Source of the DNA: an uncultured Paludibaculum sp.
GTDB taxonomy: Bacteria > Acidobacteriota > Terriglobia > Bryobacterales > Bryobacteraceae
Length of the DNA stretch: 64,000 nucleotides
Assembly: GCF_963665245.1 (NCBI RefSeq)
Contig: NZ_OY762267.1
Span: 3,196,001 to 3,260,000 of the forward strand
Direction of reading: 5' to 3'
Made by a program: the position numbers and the translations under genes. Each line of letters opens with the position of its first letter. Position 1 is the stretch's first letter. Of the stretch, positions 1 through 9,728 are shown one piece after another. The notes under the pieces are model-generated. The model had not been told where the DNA came from. It searched no databases and saw only the letters and a list, made by a program, of their open reading frames with translations.

Positions 1-1012
1 AGCGGAGCGAGTTGCCGTCCGGCCCCACGTCCACGGTAAGCATCTCGCCCGGCTCCGCCGCCTGGTCCAGGACAAGCCTTGCCAGGGGCTGGATCAGGTG
101 ACGGTGGATCACCCGCTTCAACTCCCTGGCGCCATATTCCGAGCTGGTGCCGCGCTCAATCAGGAATTCACGAGCCGCCCACGTCAAGGAAAGCCGGAAC
201 CCGGCCGGCCCCAGCCGCGTGTCGATGTGCCGCGCCAGCACTTCCAGTTGCAGGTCGAGAATCTGCTCGACCGCCGCGCGATCCAGCGGCTGGTAGGTAA
301 GGATCGCGTCCACGCGGTTCACAAACTCGGGCGAGAATCGCTTGCGGACCGCCGCCAGCCCCAGGCTCCGCAAGGCCTTCGAACTGGCGCCTCGCGGCAG
401 GGCCGCCGCCAGGCCAAAGCGGTCCTGGACCTCGGCCATCATCGCCCGCGCCCCAAGGTTCGACGTCATGAAGATCAGGCTGCGCTCGAAGTTCACTGTG
501 GTGTTGTCGCCCAGTTTCAGCGATGCCTTGTCCAGCACGCCCAGCAGCAGCCGGGTCATCGACGGCGCCGCCTTCTCAATCTCATCCAGCAGGACGATGG
601 ACAGGCCGCTACGTTCGCTCGCCACGGCATTCAGCTTCTGCTGGCTCACCATCGGCTGCGTCTCGCGATGACCCAGATAGCCGGGCGGCGCCCCAATCAA
701 CTTCGCGACCTCGTGCTCCAGCTGAAACTCACCGCAGTCGATGCGCAGCACATGACGCTCGCTGCCGTGCAGTGTCTCCGCCAGAGCCTCCACCGTCCGG
801 GTTTTGCCCGTACCAGTTGGTCCGAGCAACAGGAATACGCCCGCCGGGCGCCCGGCCGGAGCGAGCCCCGCCTCGAACAGCTCGACGTAAGGCACAATCT
901 CGTCGATGGCCTCTGTCTGGCCCACAATCCGCCGCCGCAGCCGGGCAGCCAAGTCATTCAAGCCCTCCGCACCTAACCCGCGGGGCCGTATCGAATTCAA
1001 TGAAGCGCGCAT
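1..1012 (-). CDS. ClpA/ClpB-like AAA+ ATPase, 3' end outside window
   Basis: An open frame of about 337 codons reads leftward from an ATG at 1012 off the left edge. It shows a Walker A (GPTGTGKT), a GYLGH pore loop of the ClpB D2 type, a Walker B (VLLDEIEKA), a sensor-1 TSN, and then the small C-terminal lid domain (FVNRVD, YGARELKR). Only one AAA+ module is present after a short N-terminus, so it resembles the second half of ClpB rather than a full two-ring disaggregase. Known role of the family: ATP-driven unfolding or remodelling of proteins in the cytoplasm. The partner and substrate cannot be told. The C-terminus lies outside the window. Confidence 0.85.
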   Translation of the reverse strand, partial: MRASLNSIRPRGLGAEGLNDLAARLRRRIVGQTEAIDEIVPYVELFEAGLAPAGRPAGVFLLLGPTGTGKTRTVEALAETLHGSERHVLRIDCGEFQLEHEVAKLIGAPPGYLGHRETQPMVSQQKLNAVASERSGLSIVLLDEIEKAAPSMTRLLLGVLDKASLKLGDNTTVNFERSLIFMTSNLGARAMMAEVQDRFGLAAALPRGASSKALRSLGLAAVRKRFSPEFVNRVDAILTYQPLDRAAVEQILDLQLEVLARHIDTRLGPAGFRLSLTWAAREFLIERGTSSEYGARELKRVIHRHLIQPLARLVLDQAAEPGEMLTVDVGPDGNSLR

Positions 1013-1355
1013 GGAACCGTCTTCTTTCTCCGTGCGCAGTGTACTCCCGGGTCACCAACAAACCCGGTCTGGCAAGACCTGGGACCCGTCTCTTAGCGGA
1101 AATTAATGAGAACAATCAAAGTTTTTGAAATCAGGGACTTGTGCGCACACCACGGGCACACAAGGGGCGATCTCACAGGAATTTTTGAGAGCGTGTGACC
1201 GGTCCGGCGGATCCGGTCAGTTCTGTGGAGATGCGCCGCTCTCAAAGGCTAAGCGAAGGGCAGCCTTCAGCCGCAAGCGGCCAGGCAAAACCCTCCCCGC
1301 GCCTGACAAGACATCAGGCGGAGCGGCTGGATTGAAATGGGGGGCTGATTGAGGA
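1013..1355. other. intergenic region with one inverted repeat
   Basis: No gene is supported in these 343 bases. The only structure seen is an inverted repeat at 1196-1219 (TGACCGG, 10-base loop, CCGGTCA) without a following T run. It lies downstream of infA and upstream of the ClpB-like gene, both leftward, so it may hold the promoter of the latter. Confidence 0.4.
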
Positions 1356-1574
1356 CTATTTGTGGCGGTACGTGATGCGGCCCTTGGTGAGGTCATAGGG
1401 AGACATCTCCAAGGTGACGCGATCGCCGGCCAGAACACGAATCCGGTTGCGGCGCAGCTTGCCGGCCAGGTGAGCCAGCACCAAACGCTCCGCATCCAAC
1501 TGAACACTAAATAGCCCGCTGGGAAACTTTTCCACCACCGTGCCAGTCACTTCAATGCAATCTTCTTTACTCAT
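1356..1574 (-). CDS. infA: translation initiation factor IF-1
   Basis: This 72-residue protein has the length and fold signature of IF-1, the S1-type OB-fold protein that binds the ribosomal A site during initiation. Typical segments are visible: MSKED at the start, [35 protein letters not shown] and the end [12 protein letters not shown] chose the ATG at 1574 over an upstream one at 1628 because it restores the family length and is preceded by GGAGGA. A TATACT-like -10 element lies at 1633-1638 on the minus strand. The gene is not in a ribosomal-protein operon here. Confidence 0.95.
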   Translation of the reverse strand: MSKEDCIEVTGTVVEKFPSGLFSVQLDAERLVLAHLAGKLRRNRIRVLAGDRVTLEMSPYDLTKGRITYRHK

Positions 1575-1851
1575 CGTCCTCCAGACGCCATAAATACGCA
1601 CACCTCCCCCATCGCGGGGACCGTGCATTTCAAGTATAGCCTAGAAAGCGGCGCACGCCTTTCGTCCCAGGCCCACCCCAATCCCATCAAGAACGGCCCT
1701 GCCAGGCCGATACGAGGGGTTGAAGAGTCGACCCCAAAGAAGTCGCTGGCGCGCGCCGACAGGCTCCAGTACGCCCGGATGCAGATCCAGTCCTTTCCCG
1801 GTCCGCCTCCAGCGGAGGAGTCTGCTAGGATCTGGATGGGAAGTTTGATCG

Positions 1852-2673
1852 GTGTTCCAATTTAAGGAAAAGACAGTTCTCATCGTCGGCGCGGGGCGCG
1901 GCATCGGTAAACGACTGGCCATCGGATTTGCAAATGCAGGTGCGCGTATCGGATTGCTGGCTCGCAGTAAAGCGGAACTGGACCTCGCCAACCTGGAAAT
2001 TGAGCATGCCGGGGGGATCTCCTTACGGCTGCGGGCCGATGTCCGCGAGTATGAGCAGGTCGCCGCCGCAGTCGACCGGATGCGCGTCCAGTTCGGCCCG
2101 GCTGATATGGTCGTCTGCGCCCACGCTGTCTTCGGCTCCATTGGACCCTTGTCCGAGAGCAAGCCCACAGAGTGGGGTCAGGCCATGACCACCAATATGC
2201 TGGGCGCCATGAACGTCTGCCACGTCGTGCTGCCCGCCATGCTGGAACGCCGCGCCGGCAAGATCATTCTCCTGGTTGGCCCAGGCAGCGAGGGCCCGCG
2301 ACCCAATTTCAGCGCCTATAGCGCGACACAAGCCGCACTGGTCCGGTTTGCCGAGACACTGGCGGAAGAGGTCCGTGAAAACAACGTGCAGGTGAACTGC
2401 ATGAATCCCGGGCCCACCTACACCAGCCTCACTGATGAGATCCTCGGCGCCGGCGAGCGCGCGGGCTGGAAAGAGATCAAGGACGCCACCCACATCAGGA
2501 CCACCGGCGGGACCGCGCCCGACAAGCAGATCCTGCTCGCCCAGTTCCTCGCCTCCGAGCGTTCGAACCACATCAGCGGCAAACTCATCTCCATCCACGA
2601 CGACTGGCGGAAACTGGAAAACGCGAACGCGCATACCGAGATGTACACGCTACGGCGTCTGCAAAGGGTTTAG
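1852..2673 (+). CDS. short-chain dehydrogenase/reductase family protein
   Basis: A 273-residue SDR-type protein starting at GTG 1852. It has the nucleotide-binding VGAGRGIG motif near residue 13, the NMLG segment around position 120, and the NPGP motif after the active site, as in classical SDRs that use NAD(P)H. The catalytic YxxxK is altered: the sequence reads YSATQ, so the lysine is replaced by glutamine. This may make it a weak or non-canonical oxidoreductase. Substrate unknown. The next gene starts 11 bases downstream. Confidence 0.8.
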   Translation: MFQFKEKTVLIVGAGRGIGKRLAIGFANAGARIGLLARSKAELDLANLEIEHAGGISLRLRADVREYEQVAAAVDRMRVQFGPADMVVCAHAVFGSIGPLSESKPTEWGQAMTTNMLGAMNVCHVVLPAMLERRAGKIILLVGPGSEGPRPNFSAYSATQAALVRFAETLAEEVRENNVQVNCMNPGPTYTSLTDEILGAGERAGWKEIKDATHIRTTGGTAPDKQILLAQFLASERSNHISGKLISIHDDWRKLENANAHTEMYTLRRLQRV

Positions 2674-2683
2674 CTTTAACGCC

Positions 2684-3265
2684 GTGCGCGCTTTCCTCGT
2701 GCCCTTCCTGCTTCTCATGGCGGCGCCCGCGCCGGCGGCCGAGATCCGCATTACCTTCCCGGCCGTTCGCAAGATGATGGCCGATCAGCTGTTCACCGTC
2801 GAAGGAAAGAAGTATGTGCGCGGCGACAAGACCAAGCGCTGTGACTTCGCCTATCTCGAAAACCCCCAGGTGGGCGAGTGGCAGGGCCAACTGGTCGTCA
2901 AGGCAAAGTTCTCCGGCAGGACAGCCTTCGACGTCTTCGGACGCTGCATGGGGGTCGGCGATGCGTTCGACCTCACCATCGCGGCCACCCCCATCGTGAA
3001 GCGCGGCGTGCTCGTCCTCACCGACGTCAAAGTGGACACCGGCGGCAAGGATTCTTACTACATCCGCAAGGTCCGCAAGACGCTCGGACCCAGTCTGGAG
3101 AAGGAGTTCGGCCTGGACATCACAGGCCGGGCCCGAGAACTGCTGGAACAGAAGGATCCCAAAACCGGCTACCTGCGCGAACTCTCCGGCTTCGACTTCC
3201 GCCAGGTCAAGCTGACGAAAGACGCAGTGATCCTTGATGTCGACTTCGCCATCACCATCCGCTAG
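2684..3265 (+). CDS. hypothetical exported protein
   Basis: A 193-residue protein from a GTG at 2684. The first 22 residues look like a signal peptide (hydrophobic FLVPFLLLMAAPAPAAE, likely cut after Ala-Ala). The mature part is basic and mostly beta-like, with two cysteines (KRCDF, GRCMG) that could form a disulphide. I do not recognise a family. It sits 11 bases after the SDR gene and is probably cotranscribed with it. It converges with the lipase gene, with only six bases between them. Confidence 0.6.
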   Translation: MRAFLVPFLLLMAAPAPAAEIRITFPAVRKMMADQLFTVEGKKYVRGDKTKRCDFAYLENPQVGEWQGQLVVKAKFSGRTAFDVFGRCMGVGDAFDLTIAATPIVKRGVLVLTDVKVDTGGKDSYYIRKVRKTLGPSLEKEFGLDITGRARELLEQKDPKTGYLRELSGFDFRQVKLTKDAVILDVDFAITIR

Positions 3266-3271
3266 GCCGTG

Positions 3272-4561
3272 CTACACCATCGCGCTGAGGATGGCATAGG
3301 CCACGGCATCGTTCGTGATCCCAGAGTGGCCGTTGACAAAGGGCGTCGACTCCAGATTGAGCACCCCTCCGGCAGCCGGGAAGGTGTACCCCGCCGATCC
3401 CGATGCCAGCAACTGCTTGGAGATGGCCTGCGGCGTCTTCTGGGCACCATTCCGCCCCAGGCCCCCAAACGGATCATTCGGCCCACCGTCAATGGACGAG
3501 GCAATGATGCTACGCAGCCGGGCAGCGATGGGATAGGCCCAACCCACGGCGTGATCGTTGGGGGTGTGGGTGATCAGGACCGGCCCCTTGATCCGCTGCT
3601 CCAGCAATAGGTTCCGGAACGCGCCATTGCTATGGCCGTCGTAAAGCGTTGAGAAGCCGTAGTGGGAAAAGGCCGCCTGCAGCAGCGTCATCGAGCTCGG
3701 ATGGAACAGCCCGGAGGCAGCAGCCGCGGCCGTTACCAGCCGGGCGCCGAAGCTGTGGCCGATCAGGTGAATCCGCACATTGGCCAGCGCCGAGATGCGC
3801 GCCAGCAGCGGGTTCAGCGCCTGCGCGCCGATGATGCCGGCGCGCTCCCGCATGGCGTAGAAGGTGAACAAATTCAGCCCTTTCCGCACGGCATCCGTCA
3901 GGTCGCCCATGGGATTGGAAAACAGCCCGGCCGCCCCACCTTCACTGGCGTCGCTGCCGGGCATGGTCCCTTCGCCGACGAGTTGCTGGACAAAAACGTC
4001 GTTGCTGAATGTGCCGCCATCGTTGGCCGCCGCCTGCACATTGGCCGAACCCTCTTCACTGCTGGCCGGTAACGTCGCCAGAAGCTGGCGCAACAAACCC
4101 ACCGCCTCGTCCTGCTCCGGCAAAGTGAGCTCTTCCTTATCTGTCAGTTCCTTCAGCCGCGCGAGAATCGCCGGATCCCCCGCGGCCTCGGCACCGGCGA
4201 AAGCGTCAGCCAGAGGATCCACAGCCACGGCGCCCGCCGCTCCGCCCGGGATGTTCTCCTCATCCGCGAACTTCTTGGACGGCCACAACACGCCGGCCAC
4301 TGCGATGTTGCGCCCGTTCATGGCCGGCACATGGTTCTGATTCAACACCGACCGGAAGCTGGCGAACATGTGCTGGTAAAGCGCCAGCGCATCCTGTTCG
4401 TCGTTGTTCCAGCCGTGCGAGAAGACAATGAGTTCCACCGGCCCCTGGCTCTGCAGCCAGGTTTTGAGCGCCTGTTCCTCGCCCTGATCCACGGCCTGGG
4501 CATCTTTGTTGAAGCGCAAGGGAAAGAAAGGGAAATTGGACAGATCCCCTGGAAAAGCCAT
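3272..4561 (-). CDS. alpha/beta-hydrolase (lipase/esterase-like)
   Basis: A 429-residue protein with a lipase-type nucleophile elbow GHSFG (Ser270) and an oxyanion-like SHGWNND segment near residue 48. These two features match serine alpha/beta-hydrolases acting on esters. A low-complexity Ala/Gly/Glu-rich insert (about residues 100-230) separates them. No signal peptide is visible. It starts 30 bases after the subtilase gene, so the two probably form an operon of a peptidase and an esterase-like protein. Substrate unknown. Confidence 0.7.
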   Translation of the reverse strand: MAFPGDLSNFPFFPLRFNKDAQAVDQGEEQALKTWLQSQGPVELIVFSHGWNNDEQDALALYQHMFASFRSVLNQNHVPAMNGRNIAVAGVLWPSKKFADEENIPGGAAGAVAVDPLADAFAGAEAAGDPAILARLKELTDKEELTLPEQDEAVGLLRQLLATLPASSEEGSANVQAAANDGGTFSNDVFVQQLVGEGTMPGSDASEGGAAGLFSNPMGDLTDAVRKGLNLFTFYAMRERAGIIGAQALNPLLARISALANVRIHLIGHSFGARLVTAAAAASGLFHPSSMTLLQAAFSHYGFSTLYDGHSNGAFRNLLLEQRIKGPVLITHTPNDHAVGWAYPIAARLRSIIASSIDGGPNDPFGGLGRNGAQKTPQAISKQLLASGSAGYTFPAAGGVLNLESTPFVNGHSGITNDAVAYAILSAMV

Positions 4562-4591
4562 ACCAACACCTCCGAAAAACTTCCAACAGAA

Positions 4592-6124
4592 TCAGACGGA
4601 TTGAATCACGCGCATCAGATCCAGCAGTCCGGAGCCCTGAAAATAGCGCTCGCGGCCGAGGTCCGTCGCCGAGTCGAGAAAGATCTTTTTGACCACAGTG
4701 GGCTGGCCGATGAACTCCCGCCGGATGGAGAGGAACGCCGCCACCGCCCCGGAAACATGCGGAGCGGCCATGCTCGTCCCGCTGTTTTCCAGATAGGCGC
4801 GCGGCTGGTCACCTGGAGGCATGGCGAACCCGGTCTGAGTCAACAGTTTGCCCGTAGCGCAGGATTGAATCTTCTCTCCTGGTGCCACGAGGTCGGGCTT
4901 CAGCCGGCCATCGCCGGTTGGCCCCTTCGACGAAAAGTAGGAAACTCCGTAGACGTGCGGGGAATCGCGGTGTGTCGCCCCCACCGTAATCGCGTCCTGC
5001 GCGTTGCCCGGATCGTTGATGCTCACCATCAGACCGGCGGAGCCGGGCCCTCCGAACTGCACCCGATTCAGCCCGTACCCGGTATTGCCGGCCGCCACCA
5101 CCACAACCACACCCGACCGCACCAGCCTGTTGACGGCCACGCACACCGGACTCTGCCCGCAGGCAAACCATTCCGGCTCAAAGGCATAGCCGACACTGAG
5201 ATTCGCCCCGTGGATGACCAGATAGCGGCCGTAATCGTTGATCTCCAGAATCTTCTCGATCGCCGAAATAATGGCGCTGGTCCGGCCCTTGCCGTTCTCG
5301 TCCAGCACGCGCATGCTCACGAGTTTGGCCGCCGGAGCCACGCCGGTTACCGGGCCTGGCCCCATGGGCGCGGAGGAGTAGTTCACCGCGGCGGCCTTCA
5401 CCCCGTCGGCGCTCTCCTGCCGCTTCGCGGTGAGCACCAGGGGCCCGTCTCCCGTACTGGACGCAAAGCTGCCCGCGATGATACCGGCCACATGCGAACC
5501 GTGGCCATAGGGATCCGACGGCTGATCCAACCGGATGGCGTCGAGGCCCGTGAAATCCCAGTGCGCCAGAGGCAGTTGGAGTTCCAGGTTCTTGTGTTCC
5601 GATTGGAAATGCAGGTGATTGGCATCGATGCCGGAGTCCAGCACCGCCCAGGTGATGCCCTGCCCACGCGCGCCAAAGGCGACTCGGGCTGCATCGGCCT
5701 TTACGGTTCGCACCGACTCCACGATGAGCGAGGAGACTTCGTGGTCGTCCCAGATGTGGTAGATCGGCCGGCCACGGGCGTGCTCCTTCGCCTCTTCTTC
5801 ATTCAACTCCACCAACTTCAGGATCTCCTCCGAAGTCATCTGTGCGAAAAGAAACGGGAGGGTCGCCGATTGCGAGGACGCCACGCTGCCCACCGGAACC
5901 ACTTTCACCAGAAGCCCGCGCGCCGCGTCGACGGCGGCCTGGCGCCCCGCAGCGAACTCGAGGTTGATCTCAATAATCACCCTGTGCGGCCGCGTGGACG
6001 GCGGCACGCTGGCCATATCGGCGCGTACCTTGCCATACAGTGGCTCCGTGATGATGGACTTCGAGAGCGACTCGTTCAGGCGGTTGTTGTTACCGGGCAC
6101 TCCGGCATTGGGGGAATCAGGCAT
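4592..6124 (-). CDS. subtilisin-like serine protease (family S8)
   Basis: A 510-residue S8 peptidase. The catalytic residues occur in the family order: Asp in VLDSGID, His in GHGSHVAGI, the oxyanion Asn in AAGNTG and Ser in GTSMAAPHVSG. About 140 residues precede the catalytic domain and may be a propeptide. No clear signal peptide is seen. An upstream start at 6199 would add 25 residues that look untypical, so I prefer the ATG at 6124, though its ribosome-binding site is weak. The lipase-like gene follows 30 bases downstream. Confidence 0.85.
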   Translation of the reverse strand: MPDSPNAGVPGNNNRLNESLSKSIITEPLYGKVRADMASVPPSTRPHRVIIEINLEFAAGRQAAVDAARGLLVKVVPVGSVASSQSATLPFLFAQMTSEEILKLVELNEEEAKEHARGRPIYHIWDDHEVSSLIVESVRTVKADAARVAFGARGQGITWAVLDSGIDANHLHFQSEHKNLELQLPLAHWDFTGLDAIRLDQPSDPYGHGSHVAGIIAGSFASSTGDGPLVLTAKRQESADGVKAAAVNYSSAPMGPGPVTGVAPAAKLVSMRVLDENGKGRTSAIISAIEKILEINDYGRYLVIHGANLSVGYAFEPEWFACGQSPVCVAVNRLVRSGVVVVVAAGNTGYGLNRVQFGGPGSAGLMVSINDPGNAQDAITVGATHRDSPHVYGVSYFSSKGPTGDGRLKPDLVAPGEKIQSCATGKLLTQTGFAMPPGDQPRAYLENSGTSMAAPHVSGAVAAFLSIRREFIGQPTVVKKIFLDSATDLGRERYFQGSGLLDLMRVIQSV

Positions 6125-6200
6125 TGCGCATCCAGTCAGACGTTTATATCCCGTATCAGCGGGAAATGCCAGTGAATACGCTAACGGCCGACCGGACAAA

Positions 6201-6234
6201 CGAAAGCCCCGCCGTTCGATAGGCGGGGCTTTCG
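6201..6234 (-). terminator. rho-independent terminator
   Basis: A perfect 13-base-pair GC-rich stem (CGAAAGCCCCGCC / GGCGGGGCTTTCG) with an 8-base loop sits 19 bases downstream of the oxidoreductase stop at 6254. On the minus strand it is followed by a short T-rich stretch. Confidence 0.85.
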
Positions 6235-6253
6235 GCTACTGCGTGACTTTGAT

Positions 6254-7525
6254 CTACGCGGCGGAGTACTTGTCGTTCTTCGCGTCCCACAACATCTTCT
6301 TGCCGGTGCGATAGCTCATCACCGACAGGAAGCCGGGGATGGCCGCCTCGTAGCCCGCCTGCGGCGGCGCGATGGGCTTCTCCACGCCCAGAATCGAATT
6401 GAAGAAGTTCCGGAGGTGCGCTTCTACGGCCAGGTGGTCGTTGTTCGGAATCGTGACGGAAAGCTCCTTGCGAGCCTTCACGGCCTCCGAAACGCCGTTG
6501 TAGTTCTCGGGGTAGAAGTTCAGCGTCGAGCGCTTACTGATCTCAATGGTGCCGTCGTTGCCGCAAAACTGCTCGCCGTAGCCGAAGTGGTCGCTGCCCA
6601 GGTAGCTGGAGTAGTTCACATGGAACTTGTCGGGGTAGTCGAGCAGGACGCTCCAGGTATCCGGCACGTCGCGGTCGTCGCCATCCACCCAGCGATTGAT
6701 GCCGCCGGTGGCCACCACGGACGACGGGAAGCTGCGGCCCATCACATAAGCGATGATGTCGGTCTGGTGGACCATCAGGTCAGTCGCGATGCCGCTGGAG
6801 TAGTCCCAATACAGGCGCCACTGGAAGTAGCGCGGCTTGTAGAACTCACGCTTCGGCGCTGACCCGAGGAATTTGTTCCAGTCGGTGTTCTGCGGCGTCG
6901 CTTCCGGCGGCATTGGGTAACGCCAGGCGGCTCCGCCGCTGGGCAGCGCGTTGCGGTACCAGAAGGCGCGCACATAGTGGCAGTCACCGATGAGGCCCTG
7001 CGCAATCATCGTCTTGGCCATCTGATACAGGCTGTTGGAACGGTTCTGCGTACCCACCTGCACGATGCTCTTCGACTTCGACACGACGCGCATGATCTCC
7101 TGCGCCTCTTCCACCGTGTGCGCCAGCGGCTTCTCGACGTAAACATTCTTGCCGGCGGCGAGGGCGTCGATGAGCATCGTCTTGTGGAGATGCTCCGGCG
7201 TGGCGATGATGACGGCGTCAATCGACTTGTCGGCCAGCAGTTCCTTGTAGTCGACAAAGGTCTTGGCGGTGTTCTTGCCCTGGGTCTGGACGAGGTCCTT
7301 GGCGCGGTTGAGGTTACCGGAATAGGTGTCGCAGACTGCATTGATCTGGAACCGGCCGGCATTGCCTGCATAGGCGCGTTGGGATAGATAGTAGCCGCGG
7401 CCTCCCGTACCGATCACGCCGAGCGAGATCTTGTCGTTGGCGCCCAGCACCGGCAGCACGGCCGGAGCAGCGGCCAGAGCGGCTGCTTTCGCTACAAAGT
7501 TACGTCTCGAGAGTTCCTGGCTCAT
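6254..7525 (-). CDS. Tat-exported Gfo/Idh/MocA family oxidoreductase
   Basis: A 423-residue protein with a twin-arginine signal (SRRNFVAKAAALAAAPAV) followed by the Rossmann motif GVIGTGGRG and the family's EKPLAHT segment. The family comprises NAD(P)-dependent sugar or cyclitol dehydrogenases. The Tat signal implies folding with cofactor in the cytoplasm and action outside the inner membrane. Such exported paralogues are frequent in Acidobacteriota and Planctomycetes. Substrate unknown. The gene is monocistronic: a strong terminator follows it and htpX diverges upstream. Confidence 0.88.
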   Translation of the reverse strand: MSQELSRRNFVAKAAALAAAPAVLPVLGANDKISLGVIGTGGRGYYLSQRAYAGNAGRFQINAVCDTYSGNLNRAKDLVQTQGKNTAKTFVDYKELLADKSIDAVIIATPEHLHKTMLIDALAAGKNVYVEKPLAHTVEEAQEIMRVVSKSKSIVQVGTQNRSNSLYQMAKTMIAQGLIGDCHYVRAFWYRNALPSGGAAWRYPMPPEATPQNTDWNKFLGSAPKREFYKPRYFQWRLYWDYSSGIATDLMVHQTDIIAYVMGRSFPSSVVATGGINRWVDGDDRDVPDTWSVLLDYPDKFHVNYSSYLGSDHFGYGEQFCGNDGTIEISKRSTLNFYPENYNGVSEAVKARKELSVTIPNNDHLAVEAHLRNFFNSILGVEKPIAPPQAGYEAAIPGFLSVMSYRTGKKMLWDAKNDKYSAA

Positions 7526-7654
7526 CTATTCATCTCCTTACTTACCTAAGAAAAGGCCCGTTTGTCCCCAACGCACCAGCATACAGGAACCGGGGCGGGG
7601 TTCGGCAACGCAAATCCGGTTTGAAGCATCTGAGATGATAGAAGCGAGAGTACT

Positions 7655-8506
7655 ATGAATGGCTTGAAAACGGCACTCCTCCTCGGCCTGATGAGCGGCG
7701 TCCTGCTACTGGGCGGCCAGATGTTGGGCGGGCGGAGCGGCCTCCAAATCGGATTGCTGCTGGCGGTGGGCATGAACTTCTTCAGCTACTTCTTCTCCGA
7801 GAAGATGGCGCTGATGTCGAGCGGAGCCATCCCGGTAAGCGAGACGCAGAATCCGCAGGTCTACTGGCGGTTGGAACCCATGGTGCGCCACCTCACCGAA
7901 CGCATGGGGCTGCCCATGCCGCGCCTGTGGGTGATCCCTGAACAGGCCCCCAACGCCTTTGCCACCGGGCGCAACCCCAGCCATTCGTCCGTCGCTGTCA
8001 CCGCCGGGCTGCTGGAACTCATGAACGATACGGAACTCGAAGGCGTGATCGCCCACGAACTGGGCCACGTCCGCCACCGCGACATTCTGATCAGCTCCGT
8101 TGCGGCCACCCTGGCCGCGGCCATCACCTATTCCGCCCACATGGCCATGTTCTTTGGCGGCCGGCGCAACGATGACGACGACGCCCCCAACCCGTTCGTG
8201 GCGATCCTCATGATGCTGCTTGCCCCCATCGCGGCCGGCCTGATCCAGATGGCGATCTCCCGCTCGCGCGAATACGGCGCCGACGCGGCGGCCGCTAAGT
8301 TTACGGGCTCGCCGAATGGGCTGATCTCCGCCCTTGGCAAGCTGGAGACCTGGTCGAAGCGCATCCCGATGGACGTCTCCCCGGCCATGTCGCATATGTA
8401 CATCATCAAACCGTTCACGGGCCAAACCCTGGCCCGGCTGTTCTCGACCCACCCGGCCACGGAAGAACGCATTGCCCGGCTGGAAGGGTTGAGGCACGCG
8501 GCGTGA
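7655..8506 (+). CDS. htpX: membrane zinc metalloprotease HtpX
   Basis: This 283-residue protein has the HtpX layout: two N-terminal membrane segments (about 5-23 and 28-46), the zinc motif HELGH at 134-138, two further hydrophobic segments, and the third ligand in SREYGAD. The family degrades damaged inner-membrane proteins with the active site facing the cytoplasm. Its TGA overlaps the GTG of the downstream methyltransferase gene, so the two are translationally coupled. Confidence 0.93.
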   Translation: MNGLKTALLLGLMSGVLLLGGQMLGGRSGLQIGLLLAVGMNFFSYFFSEKMALMSSGAIPVSETQNPQVYWRLEPMVRHLTERMGLPMPRLWVIPEQAPNAFATGRNPSHSSVAVTAGLLELMNDTELEGVIAHELGHVRHRDILISSVAATLAAAITYSAHMAMFFGGRRNDDDDAPNPFVAILMMLLAPIAAGLIQMAISRSREYGADAAAAKFTGSPNGLISALGKLETWSKRIPMDVSPAMSHMYIIKPFTGQTLARLFSTHPATEERIARLEGLRHAA

Positions 8507-9663
8507 GCAGCGTCAAGGTCACACGCAAAGCCGAGTCCCGGATTGAGTCCGGGCACCCCTGGATCTTCTCCAGCGACGTCGCCGAGCGCGGTCAATCGCA
8601 GCCCGGCGATGTCGTCCGTGTACTCAATGCGCGCGGGCAGTGCCTGGGTGTCGCGCACTACAGCAGCACTTCGCAGATCGTACTGAGGATGCTGTCCCGC
8701 AAGGATCAGCCGGTCGATCGCGCGTTTTACCTGGGACGGCTACAGGCGGCGCTGAAGCACCGGCAGCATGTGGTCCGTGAGAGCGACAGCTACCGTCTGG
8801 TGCACGCCGAAGGCGACCTGCTGCCCGGTCTGATCGTCGATCGCTATGGCGACTACCTTTCCGTCCAGTTGCTGGATCAGGGCATGGACGCCGCCAGCGA
8901 GGTGCTGACCAGCTGCCTGGAGGAGGTAGTCCAGCCCAAGGGGATCCTGGCTCGCAACGACGTACCCGTGCGCAAACTGGAGTCGCTACCGCTGGTGCCC
9001 AAGGTGCTATCCGGCGAACTACCGGAGCGGGTTCCAGTCAGGATGAACGGCCTGGCGCTCCAGGCGGATCTGCTGCACGGCCAGAAGACTGGCGTCTATC
9101 TGGACCAGCGGGAAAACTATGTGGCGGCGTCTCATTGGGCGCGTGGCCGGGCCCTGGACTGCTTCACGTCGACGGGCGGGTTTGCGCTGCACATGGCGCC
9201 GAGTTGCGAATCTGTGGAAGGCATCGATTCGAGCGCCGAAGCGCTGAAAACAGCCACAGCCAACCGGGACGCCAATGGGATCAAGAACGTGACGTTCCGC
9301 GAAGCGAACGCCTTCGACTATCTGGCGGGCCTGGCGGCGGCGCGGCGTCATTTCGACACGGTGGTGCTGGATCCGCCGGCTTTTGCGAAGTCGAAGACGA
9401 ACATGGACGCGGCCTTGCGCGGGTACAAAGAGATCAACTTCAAGGCCCTGAAGCTCTTGCAGCCGGGCGGAGTGCTGGTGACGTGTTCCTGTTCGCATCA
9501 TGTGAACGAGGGGACGCTGCTGCAGTTGGTGGCGGAGGCGGCGTTGGATGCGGGCAAGACGCTGCGGGTGCTGGAGCGCCGGGCGCAGGCGCAGGATCAT
9601 CCGATTCTGCTGACGGTGCCGGAGACGCTGTACCTCAAGTGTTTGATCTTTGAGGTGTTGTGA
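8503..9663 (+). CDS. rlmI: class I SAM-dependent rRNA methyltransferase (RlmI-like)
   Basis: A 386-residue protein with an N-terminal PUA-like domain (IESGHPWIFSSDV) and a Rossmann methyltransferase domain. The SAM-binding segment is DCFTSTGGFALH, the acidic residue is in VEGIDSS, and the NPPY-like motif reads LDPPAFAKSK. A TCSCS motif supplies the catalytic cysteine typical of m5C methyltransferases. Family members methylate 23S rRNA cytosine 1962. It starts at a GTG overlapping the htpX stop. The exact target in this organism is inferred from the family only. Confidence 0.85.
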   Translation: MSSVKVTRKAESRIESGHPWIFSSDVAERGQSQPGDVVRVLNARGQCLGVAHYSSTSQIVLRMLSRKDQPVDRAFYLGRLQAALKHRQHVVRESDSYRLVHAEGDLLPGLIVDRYGDYLSVQLLDQGMDAASEVLTSCLEEVVQPKGILARNDVPVRKLESLPLVPKVLSGELPERVPVRMNGLALQADLLHGQKTGVYLDQRENYVAASHWARGRALDCFTSTGGFALHMAPSCESVEGIDSSAEALKTATANRDANGIKNVTFREANAFDYLAGLAAARRHFDTVVLDPPAFAKSKTNMDAALRGYKEINFKALKLLQPGGVLVTCSCSHHVNEGTLLQLVAEAALDAGKTLRVLERRAQAQDHPILLTVPETLYLKCLIFEVL

Positions 9664-9728
9664 GCAATTTCGCCCCGGAATGTTGCCGGTGAAGGGCGCA
9701 GCGTTTATACTGGAGTTTGTTCGCATGT

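Noticed and set aside
1196..1219. Inverted repeat as terminator of infA
   Set aside because: The arms are clear but no T run follows on either strand, so it is noted only as a structure.
4331..6175. A 614-codon open frame on the plus strand
   Set aside because: It is antisense to the subtilase and lipase-like genes, which have clear catalytic motifs; high GC keeps the opposite strand open.
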